This document shows, in pieces, positions 29,976 to 42,333 of a DNA stretch of 64,000 nucleotides. Source of the stretch: Siphonodentalium dalli (lineage: Eukaryota; Mollusca; Scaphopoda; Gadilida; Siphonodentaliidae). Made by a program: the position numbers and the translations under genes. Positions within the stretch are counted from its first letter, which is position 1. The number at the start of each line of letters is the position of its first letter. Below the pieces are notes generated by a model. It did no database searches, was not told the DNA's origin, and saw nothing but the letters and a program-made list of their open reading frames with translations. The stretch spans positions 184,801,956 through 184,865,955 of the forward strand of contig CP136063.1 of assembly GCA_032622095.1 (NCBI GenBank), given 5' to 3'.

Positions 29976-30244
29976 ACTTGGAAATATATACAGATACGTC
30001 GCTAAATTATAGTTTACACAAGCAAATGATTTATCATCAATTAGTATGATTTTTGACACAATCAACAAAATTGATTGAATTTCTTCTTCTAGTTACAGCT
30101 GTCGGTCATTTGCTGACCATTATTAGCCGTTGAGTGGAATTTTTTGTTGTTGTATTTTTTATACTATTAATAAAAGGGTAGTTTTCGCATTAAAAACAAT
30201 TAAAACTATGTACAATCTCAGTTGTTTACTTGTTGGTGTGGTCG

Positions 30245-30825
30245 AGGAGGATGAGAGGCTTCAAGACTTCAGCCGATAGTGTTGTCTTGAAGCCTTCTAC
30301 ATCCTCAGAAGATACAGAGTATTGTGTTAGTTTATTCCATTGACGGTACGGGGGTAAAAAAAGTATTTGTAATTGTCTATAATGTTGTGCCTATCTGGAT
30401 GAAGTTTGCTTTGTTTACAACTTTACAGAGGATCGTGTGGTTTTGGATTTTGTGATGAGTACATTAATTGAATCAGAAAAGACGAGATTGTTATTAATTT
30501 TGTAAAGCATAGTGAGTCTGGATTTAAGTCGTCTCTCTTGTAGGCTTTGCCAGTGAAGGTTGTCAAGCATCTCTGTGACTGAACTGATGTTGTGGAATCT
30601 GTTTGAAACATATCTGGCTGAGCGGCGTTGTACTTTTTCTATTTTGTCTATTTGTCCTTTGTGATGTGGGTCCCATATTGTATCGCTATATTCAAGTTTG
30701 GGCCTGATGACTAGTGCTTGATATGCTCTGTTCTTGATGTCTATGGATGATATTTTGAGGTTTCTCTTTGTCGACATACATGTACTATAGTATGTTGCGA
30801 TATCCAAGCTCACAAAATTTCTCAA
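30245..30825 (-). pseudogene. LINE reverse transcriptase C-terminal fragment
   Basis: 136 residues with RAYQALVIRPKLEYSDTIWD, KIEKVQRRSARYVSNRF and LQERRLKSRLTMLYKI, the conserved thumb and tail of Jockey/CR1-type reverse transcriptases. Past the stop at 30415, other frames continue as NYKYFFYPRTV and LTQYSVSSEDVEGFKTTL, so it is frameshifted. The catalytic palm is absent. Confidence 0.88.
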
Positions 30826-30829
30826 ACAT

Positions 30830-33341
30830 TCTACGAAGCTTTAAACGGGACATGTACCAGTATGTCAAATTAAGGTGATTAAACGTTCGACGGGTGAGTA
30901 CGTCACACAATCATATCCGTTGGTGAATATATTTTTTCAAATAAACTGAGTAATATTGAGACATTGGCCTATTTATGAACTAAATCATACAAATAACATT
31001 ATCAAAAGCATGATTGAATCAATGAAAATAATATCCATCCGCAAGATATCCACAAAAAGTTGCCATTCAGGAGTTGATTTTTCAAAGTTATTGTACAGTG
31101 ACATAATATTACTCCAGAACTATCGTAAACGGCATAAATGTCATTCCACCCGCCAACGACATAAATTTTTTTCTATCCGTCAAAGGGTTAAACATGCCTG
31201 CATTTACAAAATTTTCAAACTTTACAAAATTAGAGCAAATTTTCCAATTTTATAATGGGGAGTGGGGGTGGGTGCGCAGGTGCCTCGGCATTACGTGCAA
31301 CATACTGCAATCGTCATGTTGCCATTGCTAGATCTGCACTGCAACATCATGATGGGCTATATAGTATACATGTAGCTATAATTGCATTTAAATTTCTATG
31401 AATATGTCACATGTTTGCTCCACTCTGTAGTTTTATGTTAACAGATACTGCACTATCTTAGTTTATAACTGTAGACATGCACCTCAAAGTTAGGATGACA
31501 GGTTATTCACCTTTGATATATTAATTTTCATAAAACTTTATCATATACCTACCATAACCAATGTGTTAGCAGAAGGTTAATCCCCGGAGATGCCGGTTAC
31601 TGCCCCTGATTGGAGGGACAAAAATAGCAAAACAGATACATGTCAACAAATTTGTTTTACCGCAAGCGAAACGCACGTGTTGTGCAATGGACACTAAACC
31701 CCAACCTCGACTTGCTTTCCCCATATGAACCCCCCTGTATCAGAATCGAATTGGATAGATATTCACCCAATAAAACAATGCACACACAAAAGCCGACATC
31801 GATAATCACAAAGGGGGAGTTTGTTTACATCGTGTTACAGTCAAAGTTCATATCGTGCATGTTTCTCACAATATTTCTGTGGTTTCTCAGTCTCAAATAC
31901 AACGTTGTATAAACAACTAAAAGTTAATAAAAATCAAAGCTTTATAAAATTATACCAACGCGAACTTCAATAGATTACTGTCGACAAGGAGACGCTAGAC
32001 TTAAATACAAACGACTCCATATACATTTAAATAATAATGGTTCGTCGGTTATATCGCGAAAAATTTATACCCACCTTTCACAATAAAGAATGAATAATTA
32101 TATGCGCCTGTTTTGCATCAGGTTTCTTCGAACAACTCGCTAAAAACATGCAATATCCCGCGAGAAAACAAAGGAATGCGGGTTACGCTTCAATCGCCAT
32201 CTTGGTTATAATAATAAAATTTATACGACGGGTCATGCATAAGCATATTATTATAATGTACATGGTCTTATATTCTGTTATAAAAACAAATCGATATTTC
32301 TACATTGTGGCAACTCACCTGCTCGCAAAATAACGCCGTGTCTCGTCTGCAGTATATCGTGGTTGTGACAGTTATAACTGTTTCGAGAATTATCAGCCCT
32401 AAAAGGGATATTTAGAAAAGTTTATAAATGCATATTAGTTAATTATTGATAGCTTGTATCGAGGGAGTAACTGGGAACAGCTATTATGTCATAGCTGGCG
32501 TTGTGTTTTGAATGAATGCTTTCGATATAGTAAAGTTCACGATAAAGCTTGGGCTCAGTTATGTTTGTGTTTTATATAATTTATAACAAATTTTATTCAG
32601 TTTGAAGTTGTGTTAACATTGATACAAAGTTTGTGGATAAATGCTCTGCACCTTGGTATAGTAAATGGGCGGTATTTCTAGTTGTGAGTGACACAACCGT
32701 GTGATCGATTTTGAAGTTAATTGACACCCACTGTGTATGTATTACAGCCCAAATATAGCGAAACGCGGTATTGATTAGACTCGCGCTGGCTTGCTCGGAT
32801 TTTACAATTGAATTTATTTGCAACCTTAATCTCATTTAGAATATTCGCGCTATTATATACACTGCCCCAGTTTGTGCGCGGCGATTGTTGTGACACATGC
32901 ATGCATGGCCCGAGGCCATACCGAAGAATGCACAGACGCTCGCCTTTGACGCTATTCACTAATTGAAAAAAACGCTCTTTATACGGATTGTTCCGCGTTA
33001 ACGCCATGTCGATCCCTTGTAACATTGTGTATTAAAGACATACTCAGAGTTCTATGCTAAATTTTACGATCTGTTCAAACATATTTTATTTTATTTTTTC
33101 CAACAACAAAATTAAATTATTTGGTGTCAGTAGATCTAGTTTATGTCATATTTAGTTGTTCAACAAAACAAAGCAGAAACCGATGATAAATTACGTTTGT
33201 TGCGTTTATGTTATTGTTGTTGTTGTAATTGGAGGTCAGTAACTCTAAACACATCTTTTAAATATGCGCCAAATATTTAAATATTTGTTGTAGGCCTATA
33301 TATGTTTTTTTAGTATTTGTTCTCTCAATCGAACGCTGCTT
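30830..33341. other. Unassigned AT-rich DNA
   Basis: 2.5 kb. The only marks I see are an AACGCTCTTTAT at 32971-32982 and a stray TCAAAGGGTTAA at 31180 that may be a C2 end. No exon supported. Confidence 0.45.
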
Positions 33342-33606
33342 ATAACCCTTCCATGACCGGAGCTGCGCTGGTGCAACATTAACGATCATGTGCCAGTGCA
33401 TTCTCTTATATTATGCGAGTCTCCCAATATTGAGCCTCGCATATACAAGAGAATGCACTGACTTACAAGGTCAAGGTAACTATATTGTATTCTCGTATAT
33501 ATGCGAGGCTCCCTATATATGAGACTCGCGTATATATATACGTATAGAATGCATTGGCACAGGATTTTCGTAAAATTTCAAGAAGCTCCAGTCATGAAAG
33601 GGTTAA
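33342..33606. mobile_element. Family C1 element, copy 5
   Basis: ATAACCCTTCCATGACCGGA to CCAGTCATGAAAGGGTTAA, with two hairpin modules and the ACAAGGTCAAGGTAAC spacer. Confidence 0.82.
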
Positions 33607-33985
33607 AGTTGTCACTCGTGCAACATACTAATTGGACGATTGACTGAGTATTAACCAAAATAGTTTCACGATATGTGGGTGCGACAAATGTGGGTCCCTG
33701 TTGTGGGGGGTGTACACCAAACCAAACTCGCAGAATCCCATTTTGCTTTTCAACTGTCCAACCTGACACCCCTGTATAGCTATATTAAGGGTCGAATATT
33801 TTCTAACTAATGGCCATTTCAGACAAACAAATTGCCCAAAAGCAGAAAAATATGCTATACTGTTGTCAATAAACAACAAATTCCCCGCTGGTTACTGTTC
33901 GGAAAATCAAACAATGAGAACAATTTCAACCTATATGTGGTGTTTAAATTTCCAACTAAATATGTTATGGGCTTGACATTTGTAA
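33607..33985 (+). repeat. Segmental duplication, copy 1 (no E insertion)
   Basis: Matches 34771-34972 plus 35450-35660. Shared blocks include TTTCACGATATRYGGGTGCG, CCAAACTCGCAGAATCCCAT and CAATAAACAACAAATTCCCC. Confidence 0.88.
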
Positions 33986-34663
33986 ATGTTGAAAATTTTG
34001 ATCGTTGGAAATTTCATGCCTGACCTTTAGAAAAGTGTTGTATCTGTAATAAAATACACTAACTGTATCCAAAATTTGATCTTCAAATTGAAAATTGTTT
34101 GTATTTTTAATCAAATACTTTAGGCTTGCAATCGCAGCATCACTGTTTACATTTTGAGACACCGGGTGACTTGAGACAAACAAGATACCCAGTGGTTCAG
34201 ACATCTCAAACTATTCTCCAATGTTCAGCGTTAATATGAACGGTATTTACTCCGAGCACGTACCGCGTGTCACAAGATTTGCCAAACTTGGAGTTTCTAT
34301 AATCTGACGATCCCCCACCACCAGCAACAACGAAAATATCATCACAAATGACAGTTGTTTTCTCATTTCCGCGCATAATTGAGGCAAACGCTCTTTATTT
34401 ATCTCATATAAGACAAATATGGAACGCTCTTTATTGTTCAATGCTAAGAAAAAGTCCCGATTATTTTCTAAATTACATAATTTAATAAGTCGTCGTGTGA
34501 TATATAAAATCCGTATAAGTGTACTTAACGTATTCATCGACTATGCATATCTCGTCCGACGGAACCTGACATGAAAGTAAGAAAAGGGAGCATAAATTCA
34601 GGCATAAAATAGCAACTAGAACATTTGTGTCCTGAAAAAAATTGGAACAGGACAGGCTGTGCA

Positions 34664-34754
34664 CAGCTCCCCAGAACAAAAATCGACCCCACCCTTTATA
34701 GTACTTAATCATATTAAGAACTATTGGGCGGGGTAAATTTTTGTTCCAGAAGCT
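34664..34754. repeat. Hairpin with CCCCAGAACAAAAATC arms
   Basis: GCTCCCCAGAACAAAAATCG pairs with TTTTTGTTCCAGAAGC. A relative is at 38093-38174. Confidence 0.7.
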
Positions 34755-34770
34755 CCACCATGAAAGGGTT

Positions 34771-35660
34771 AAAATTGTCACCCGTGCAACAAACTAGTTG
34801 GACAATTGACTGAGTAATAACCAAACAGTTTCACGATATACGGGTGCGACACACGTGGGTCGCTGTTGGGGGGGGGGGGGTCACAAAACCAAACTCGCAG
34901 AATCCCATTTGCCCCCGCCCCCTTGGATTGGAACTTTCCAACTTGTACCTCAAGCTTTTCAATATAGCTATATTAAAGGTACTCAACCCGTAAAGAGGGT
35001 CCCCATCTCAACAGATTCCAACAACAACAATCCGATCAGAGGGTCCTATATTACTATTTCTTTGGCTTTGGGGGTAAAAAATATTTGATTCGAGTCGAGG
35101 AACCCATCAAACAAAGCTCAGAGTTATTAGATATTGATTTTTGAAAATTCTTATGTTCTCGAGATGAGTACTTATAACTGCCGTCAATTTGGTAACATGC
35201 TCGAGATTTTACGCCAAAATTCTATTCAAACAGACAAGGATGGATAACTCTATAATCAAGTGGTAATAATTGACTACGTACTGGGCCAGTAAGAATTCCC
35301 GATAATGAAAAATAATAGATTTCTAAAATCGATATCTAACAAATCTGAGCTTTGATGGGTGACTTCCTCGACTCGAATCAAATTTTTTTGACCCCCGAAG
35401 CCATTGAAATAGTAATTGAGAGGAGTTTTATCGGGTTGAGTACCTTTAAGGTAGAATATTTTCTAACTATAGTGGCCATTTCAGACAAAGAAATCGCCCA
35501 AAAGCAGAACAATATGCTATAATGTTGTCAATAAACAACAAATTCCCCACTGATTACTGTTCGGAAAATCAAACAATGAGAAGAATTTCAACATATATAT
35601 ATGTGTGGTGTTTAAATTTCCAAATAATATGTTATGTATATGGGCTTGAATTTCTAACAT
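34771..35660 (+). repeat. Segmental duplication, copy 2 (with E insertion)
   Basis: Same sequence as 33607-33985, split by the E element at 34977-35445. Both copies follow a C1-type right end (ATGAAAGGGTTAA). Confidence 0.88.
34977..35445. mobile_element. Family E element, complete, TTAA both sides
   Basis: AGGTACTCAACCCG to CGGGTTGAGTACCT, TTAA at 34973-34976 and 35446-35449. The paralogous empty site is at about 33786-33790. Confidence 0.92.
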
Positions 35661-37520
35661 TTCTAACTGTCGTGCATACGACCCTAAGTTGTCGGAAAGA
35701 GCTTACACCCAACCCACGACTCTCGTGTGTATGGAATCTACATAATAGGGTTTCTAAATAGTACTAAGTTACACAAGGCTTAGTTCAGTCACGAACGCAG
35801 CGCAGAAGCAGCAATCTGCGAAAGCGGTCATGTTGACATACACAAGGCTATAAGCAAATCTGGTATGTTGTTACATATATATAGGTTTGCTCACATTAGT
35901 ATTCTGTTACCCATGTGCAAATCTCGTCTGGTCGCGCTGAATTGGTTCAATAAAGTTTAGACAATATTGTTGACATAAACTGACAGATACCAGTAATGAG
36001 ATATTGATTGGATTTTAACGACCAAATGCATGCTGCCTTATATATGGCACCACTGTCAATTGATTCAACCAAACGGCAACATGAATTCATGTCGACCTAT
36101 ACCGTACTATATCAGTGATACACGAAACGGGGGAGATGAACGCTCTTTATTTTTACCGTATATGGAAGATATTAATCAATAATGTTCTTTATTGTCAGAT
36201 ACTTTGAACAGAGAGCTGTTTTGTCAAATTGAGACAATTAATGTGTTACAGTGTATACTGTCTACCATAGCTATATATAGGTTTATTAATAAATGAAATA
36301 CATACATTATGTAGACGCATAAGTATGCATTGGGAACATATTCTGCTTCAATTAGATTCACAGCATGGAACCTATATCAGGGGTGATGATGATTTATTCT
36401 CATAATTCGCATGAACATCGAGAAGTACAGAGAAAGAAGTATTTACAAAAGAACATAAGGATATATACATTATATACATGTATCCGGTGCTATGGGGATA
36501 TCTATATTCTAATATGTGAATATAATAATGTATGTTATCGTGTTTCATTTGGCTCTGTGGTATGAAATTGTTAGTACTGCTTCCTGAAAACAGATGACCC
36601 CATGTGTCATCTTTTACATCTCTGTTTAACGGTAAATAGTCAGTAATATAACATTAGTAATTTGACAGAGTCTTTCTGGTGACAGATATAGTCACATGGT
36701 GTGTTTGTCATATCTAATTAGGAATTTAGGAGTGACAATATTAAGATAATTTGACAAATTCAGATATTTAGTTGATTGATGAGTTCGGATCAGGACCGTG
36801 TCCCAGTGTGAGTGTTGCACGACACGAATGCATGCCTGCTTGTGTTGTTTATACGTGGTTCAAAACTTGTGTCTGTCTTCATGTCGTTGAAATAGGTCAT
36901 ATATGGCACTATTTATTGTGTGTTTTGACATAAGTTCTATATGAGCTTGTATTCGGGAGAACAGGCTAGCATTGGATATTCTTATTGAAAACGGTTAAAG
37001 TTTGTTTTAACACCTTTGTGTTTTATTTCATTATGGTTTTTTGAATGGTCTATTTTTATTTGAAGAGTTTATATTTATTTGAAGAATATATTATTGTGTT
37101 ATGTTTTCATTTATATCAGGTTGAATAAATAATGTTTAATAGAACTATTTAAATCTGAGCCTTTCCATGTCAATGTGCAATGGTAGATCCTTAATTGATG
37201 AAAACATTTAGCAAGCTGTCAGACCGTTTTTATTACCCATTGCCCTCATTATTAACTGATGGTGAACTCAACCCCCCCCTACCAAGAGTTATGTTCATGC
37301 CAATTACATAATAGATGCATTCATAAAACCTTTTGTCCCATATTTTTTGAAGAAAAATGATCCCAGGAAACCATCCACCACCCCGCCTTGTGTTCGGAAA
37401 AAAATTACAGACTCCCCCTCTGATATGCGCACTATTTAATCTACTTTTGTCATCGACACGACTTACCAGGTTAACGCTCTTTATAACGTATTTTCACTGC
37501 GACGCGCGCCATTCAACGGA
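35661..37520. other. Unassigned AT-rich DNA
   Basis: Contains AACGCTCTTTAT at 36139 and 37473. No gene or named element supported. Confidence 0.4.
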
Positions 37521-37574
37521 ATAACGGTAAGTCCTAGATGGGCTTATTTCAGAATCAAATAAGTCCAATACGAA

Positions 37575-37834
37575 CAAGACTTGAAATAGGGTGTCTGTCA
37601 TTTGCAGAATGACTGAATGAGGTCCACAGAGGGTGAATTTAGTGATGCTACCCCACATAGCGGACTAGCATCACCAAATTCACCCTCTGGGAACCTCATT
37701 CTGCTGAGGTGTAAGCAGAATGAGGTCCCCAGAGGGTGAGTTTAGTGATGCTAGCCCGCTATGCGGGGTAGTCACTAAATTCACCCTCTGGGGACCTCAT
37801 TCTGCAAATGACAGACACCATATTTCAAGGCTTG
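37575..37834. mobile_element. Family D element with near-perfect 8-bp duplication
   Basis: Ends CAAGACTTGAAATA and the complement of CAAGCCTTGAAATA, flanked by AATACGAA (37567-37574) and AATACGAG (37835-37842). Two hairpin modules lie side by side, joined by AGGTGTAAGCAG. The flanking sequence occurs without the insertion at 52302-52390. Confidence 0.85.
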
Positions 37835-38092
37835 AATACGAGGTTACGAACCTATGAATATTTAGATCATATATTAACCTATTCGCACGAGGATATGTTG
37901 CAGCTCATATATCTACGGTGCATATAACTTGTTTGAATATGGCGATATTTTACTTAAAGTATAACGCTGATTGTGGCGGGAAATTGTGGGATACCGCTTT
38001 CATATTTATTCCTTAATTTAAGTTAGAAACTAATCAGCCGTTTTAACTTTTCATACCGAAATGAGACAAATACTGGTTTAGCAGACTTATTT

Positions 38093-38174
38093 CACAGGTC
38101 CCCAGAACAAAAATCCTATAGAGATTAAGTATTATTGGGGGTGGTGTATTTTGTTTTGTTCTGCGGACCTGTGG
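38093..38174. repeat. Hairpin with CCCCAGAACAAAAATC arms, second copy
   Basis: ACAGGTCCCCAGAACAAAAA pairs with TTTTGTTCTGCGGACCTGT. Confidence 0.72.
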
Positions 38175-38977
38175 AGTGTTTCTGTATCTTCGAGCTAATT
38201 AATCGTACCATTGCGTGCGGAGCGCCGCGTTTTATCGACAGCTACATGTAAAATCGATAATTACGACGAGCAGAAGTGCTCATACTTGTAAAGTGTGTGG
38301 GGATAACTTTTTGCCAATTGCGATCATGTTTTGTGTTTAATATCCTTAAACCTTAAACCGGCAACTGAACCATATAATTCAAAGGTCCAGCTAAACCCGG
38401 TTTTGGGAGGCCAGACCTGAGATGACGAATCCATCTTTTCTGGAACGCGGCTTACATGCATGGGTGGAGCTGTACATAATATCGATTGATGGCGTGTCTA
38501 TAGGCGAGAGGGCGGCTTGATATTATCGTGTCACGATTGCTTCAATGCTCGTTCGCGTTAATTGAGGGCGTGGCATTAATCATTATACCGACATGCTTAT
38601 AGTCCGCCTGGTAACTGGTTATAGTTTGATTGCATGCTGATCTTACATAATCAGCTAGCCACTGAACGATCACAAAAGCCCCATTAGTCCCGGTTTGGTC
38701 AATGTAGGTTTAAACCAGGTTTAAACTCGGATGTTTAAACCGGAGATGTCGAATCCGGCCACTAGTAAGTTTCTACGATAATTTTTTTGTGTTAGCCAAT
38801 CAAACATTCCCATGGTCGCCTCTTATAAAGAACGCCGATCCATGCATTCGTTTCCCAAAAGCGGTAGATAATAAAGAGCGTGCCCATGCGGTTGTACTTG
38901 TATACAATATTTAACGTAAATGTGATGGATGCTTTTGTGTATTTACGCGATACGAATGCGAATGATTGTGACTGGAC
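38175..38977. other. Unassigned DNA
   Basis: Includes one ATAAAGAGCG word at 38871. No gene seen. Confidence 0.4.
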
Positions 38978-39377
38978 TTAACCCTTTACCCAACAAACCG
39001 GCCAAAAACGGCCAAATAAAGCTGCAACAGCCTAAATTATCTTGGGTCTGTCTCAATAAAACCATACAAATATGGATATCATTGGAACCGGCTCATTGAC
39101 CACATTGTGATGGTTACAGTTATGCCCTGTGCCAATGCATTCTCTTATATATGCGAGTCGACCATAGGTCGCCTCGCATATATAAGAGAATGCATTGGCC
39201 TAAAAAAAATCTTTTTTTAACACTTTTTACCATTTTTTCTTACATTCTTTAACAATTTTATAATTTTTAATGTGTTAAGTCAATGCATTCTCTTATATAT
39301 GCGAGGCGACCTATGGTCGACTCGCATATATAAGAGAATGCATTGGCACAGGGCCGTTCTGTTGGGTAAAGGGTTAA
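38978..39377. mobile_element. Family C3 element, copy 1
   Basis: TTAACCCTTTACCCAACA at the left, TGTTGGGTAAAGGGTTAA at the right. Near the left end is GGCCAAAAACGGCC. Two shared hairpin modules (39130-39200 and 39283-39352) are separated by a T-rich spacer. Confidence 0.9.
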
Positions 39378-39798
39378 GTAGATGTACTTTGCCTGGAATA
39401 AAGCTGACAATTAACTTATAGGAAATTTTGGCCAAATTGGCCGTGGTTCTTTAATATGTATATATGTATGAATTTCCACACGGAGTCAGACAGCACTCCG
39501 GTGGTTCATTGTTCAAACCCCGTCATTATAGGTAGGTGTATATGCATGCAAACAAGGGGTATTGTTAGACATTTGACGCTATGGTAGATAACGCCCCGCT
39601 TAATCGTCGTTTAATTATAAAATAAGTTAGGTATAAGAAAATAGCCCCATATACGTCTTATTTTATCCACCGTGGAAACTAGATGAAACGCACAATGGAT
39701 TTTGCCAAGAAATAGCGCGGAACCCTGACTATGCAGATAATTTAAGTGATCAAGTTGAATAACTCTGAGATTATTTGATAAAAATAAAATATGCTTAA

Positions 39799-40390
39799 AG
39801 GGGTACTGTACGCCATTTTCAATAAATTCCCGGTGATAACAACGATCTATTATCGATACTATATAGAAATATAAGTAATTTGAGTCGAAGATGTATTCTG
39901 TAAACGCTCAGGTTAATAGGCTATCTTAAAATTTAATAATTTAAAAGTTAATAATTTAATATAAATTGATTTTATGGCTCCAGCCATAAAATGGCGTCTC
40001 TTAAAATTGGAATTTCCGTGTACAAAACGTAATCAAATTATAATTGAGGGATACTGGATTAATAAAACAATTGCACACACGATCGTTTGAAACATTATGC
40101 TTATACGGGGAGAAAACCCAAGCCACTCATTGACTAGTGACCATACACTAACTTAAATGAGTATATGGGACTGCTAAGCATATAATATAATGTTTATTTG
40201 ATTCATTTGGTTGAAAACTGTACAAAAATTACTCGACAACGACAATTTGTATTTTTGCATTCCGGTAAATTTGCCATCCGTAACAATACTTCGTACTCAA
40301 CAGACTTTCAAAAAATGGAAAAGTTGTTACCTTATTCTCCGACTCGGGGATTATGGAAACCAACAACAACATCTTGGGTACAGTACCCCT
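39799..40390. mobile_element. TTAA element with AGGGGTACTGTAC ends
   Basis: A 592-bp body starting AGGGGTACTGTACGCC and ending with the complement of AGGGGTACTGTACCC. TTAA at 39795-39798 and 40391-40394. No transposase. The end type resembles Kolobok elements. Confidence 0.82.
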
Positions 40391-40394
40391 TTAA

Positions 40395-40952
40395 ATGATA
40401 GGATATAATAGGATAATTTTCATTATAAAAATACACATGGGAAGTAGAAATACATATAGATATAAATATGCTATATTTATTACTAGCTGGGGTACCCGGC
40501 GTTGCTTGAGTAAAGAAGATTGGAAACAAATTAAAGTGTTTTGACATACGTTTGTAAACACAATTGCAAAGAACTTCTCAGTACACCACATGGTGGTCTT
40601 CCCCTCTGCTGCATGGATTGGCTGTTGATCTATTCCAGATATGGTATATATAAAGAGCGTTATGGTCACTTATGCTAATCGAGGCGGTGTGTGATGTTGG
40701 GTGCGATTTCTGTGTAGACTAACGATAAAGAGCGTTAACTATTGAGTTATTCCTGATTTGGTATGAATAAAGAGCGTTTTGCTCGATTATGTGCGCAACA
40801 TGTTAACTACATACCGCACTGAGTCTCAGGTGGTCTTTTAACGACATCTGAGGTAAACGGGACCTATAATATAATGCTCACCGAGTCAAATTAACAAAAA
40901 ATTAAAAATAGTATAGATATGCTAAACAATAGATTATAGAAGAAATCGCTAA
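40395..40952. other. Unassigned DNA with three ATAAAGAGCGTT words
   Basis: ATAAAGAGCGTT at 40650, 40725 and 40767, two of them preceded by ATATGGTATAT- or ATTTGGTATG-like sequence. No gene seen. Confidence 0.5.
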
Positions 40953-42330
40953 GGGTGGATACACACATGCATGTAATGTCTGTATGTAAAATACATGTAT
41001 TTTACATGGCCACACCAATAATTGACAAAATTAGTCACCTGCGCGCGAGAGGTCAATTTCACCAGTGAGTAGTTATAAGCCATTATCAAACAAACTGCCA
41101 TCAAGAAATTTCAGGCCAGTCATAAACATGTCTTCTTTCATGGATGCCGAAATGAGTAATTCTTGTCTGATATAATTTATGTTGCTGTTTTTCACGAGTT
41201 ATAATTCATTTCGAAAAGTGGATTAGAGCCTGTCGATTTTTACTTGATTTGTTTCTGTCATTTCTTGGAAACAGGGTCATCCAAAACAAAAATAAAATAT
41301 GCAGAATTATTTTATAGGATGATACCGGCTTGTTGAGATTTCTCTGATAATTTGAGAGCGAGCTCATGTGATAACATTAATTCAATTGGGACTGCAAATA
41401 TTCATTATAGCGCCAAAAAATAATGCAGGTACAGCGTTGAAATTAAAAAGAGTGACACCCCCCCCCCCCCCATTTATATATATGTTTCTCAAGCCAAACG
41501 TTGAACAAGCTCCTAACTCTCACAAGCTTGAATTATAACATTTTCGACCATAATCCATGATTGGGGGAGGGGCTGGTTCTTGAAAGCTTCCAATAACTAA
41601 GGGAGTTAATTGAATGTATCAGCCGGGATTATCTGGGCAAGAATTACAATATAATGTTTTACTTAAATATTCCATAGTTGTAAATTTTGCGTATACATGT
41701 ATAAATGTATAACACAAGAGATGAAAGGTGACGTAGTTGGGAACTCGTAGCTAGGCAACCCTTTCGCCGAATGAAGACAAACAGCAACACCATGCATTCA
41801 AATTTAAAGCTGTATAATATGTTCATAATTATATGAATAGCATAAATTGCTGCATATTAGATTAATCACTCGTAGAAAACAGACACGACAGACATGACTA
41901 CGATATTTATAAAGCAGGGTGTCAGGACTCAGGGTGCTGCATGCACAGACCCCCCCCCCCCCCGTCGAGTTAATATGCAATGGTGAATTCGTTAGCTTCT
42001 GGGATAATATAGCTCCCCGTGCATGTTGGGGGTCATAGCCCCCTGCGTTGGTGAAGATGCCGTCACTGGTATTAACATCAATAGAAGACTGACAATGATT
42101 TAAACAGAACGTCGACCATTTGAGTTATCGCGCGAATAATTATTTTAAGCGGCCTGACGACTTCGTCCCAGTCAACGGCTCTTCAGAGGTTCAGAGTTTA
42201 ACTCACTGTGGTCAAACACAGTCGCAATGATTGGGTTGTCAGCGGACACATATTACACGGTGTGTATGATCCATGTAAAACGCCAAATACACGATATTTA
42301 CAGAGATTACATGCATGTGTGTATCCACCC
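40953..42330. mobile_element. Harbinger-like non-autonomous element, copy 1
   Basis: 1378 bp between GGGTGGATACACACATGCAT and its complement ATGCATGTGTGTATCCACCC, flanked by TAA on both sides (40950-40952, 42331-42333). Three-base TWA duplications and GG-starting ends are features of PIF/Harbinger elements. A further palindrome, GTAAAATACATGTATTTTAC, lies just inside the left end. No open transposase frame. Confidence 0.85.
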
Positions 42331-42333
42331 TAA

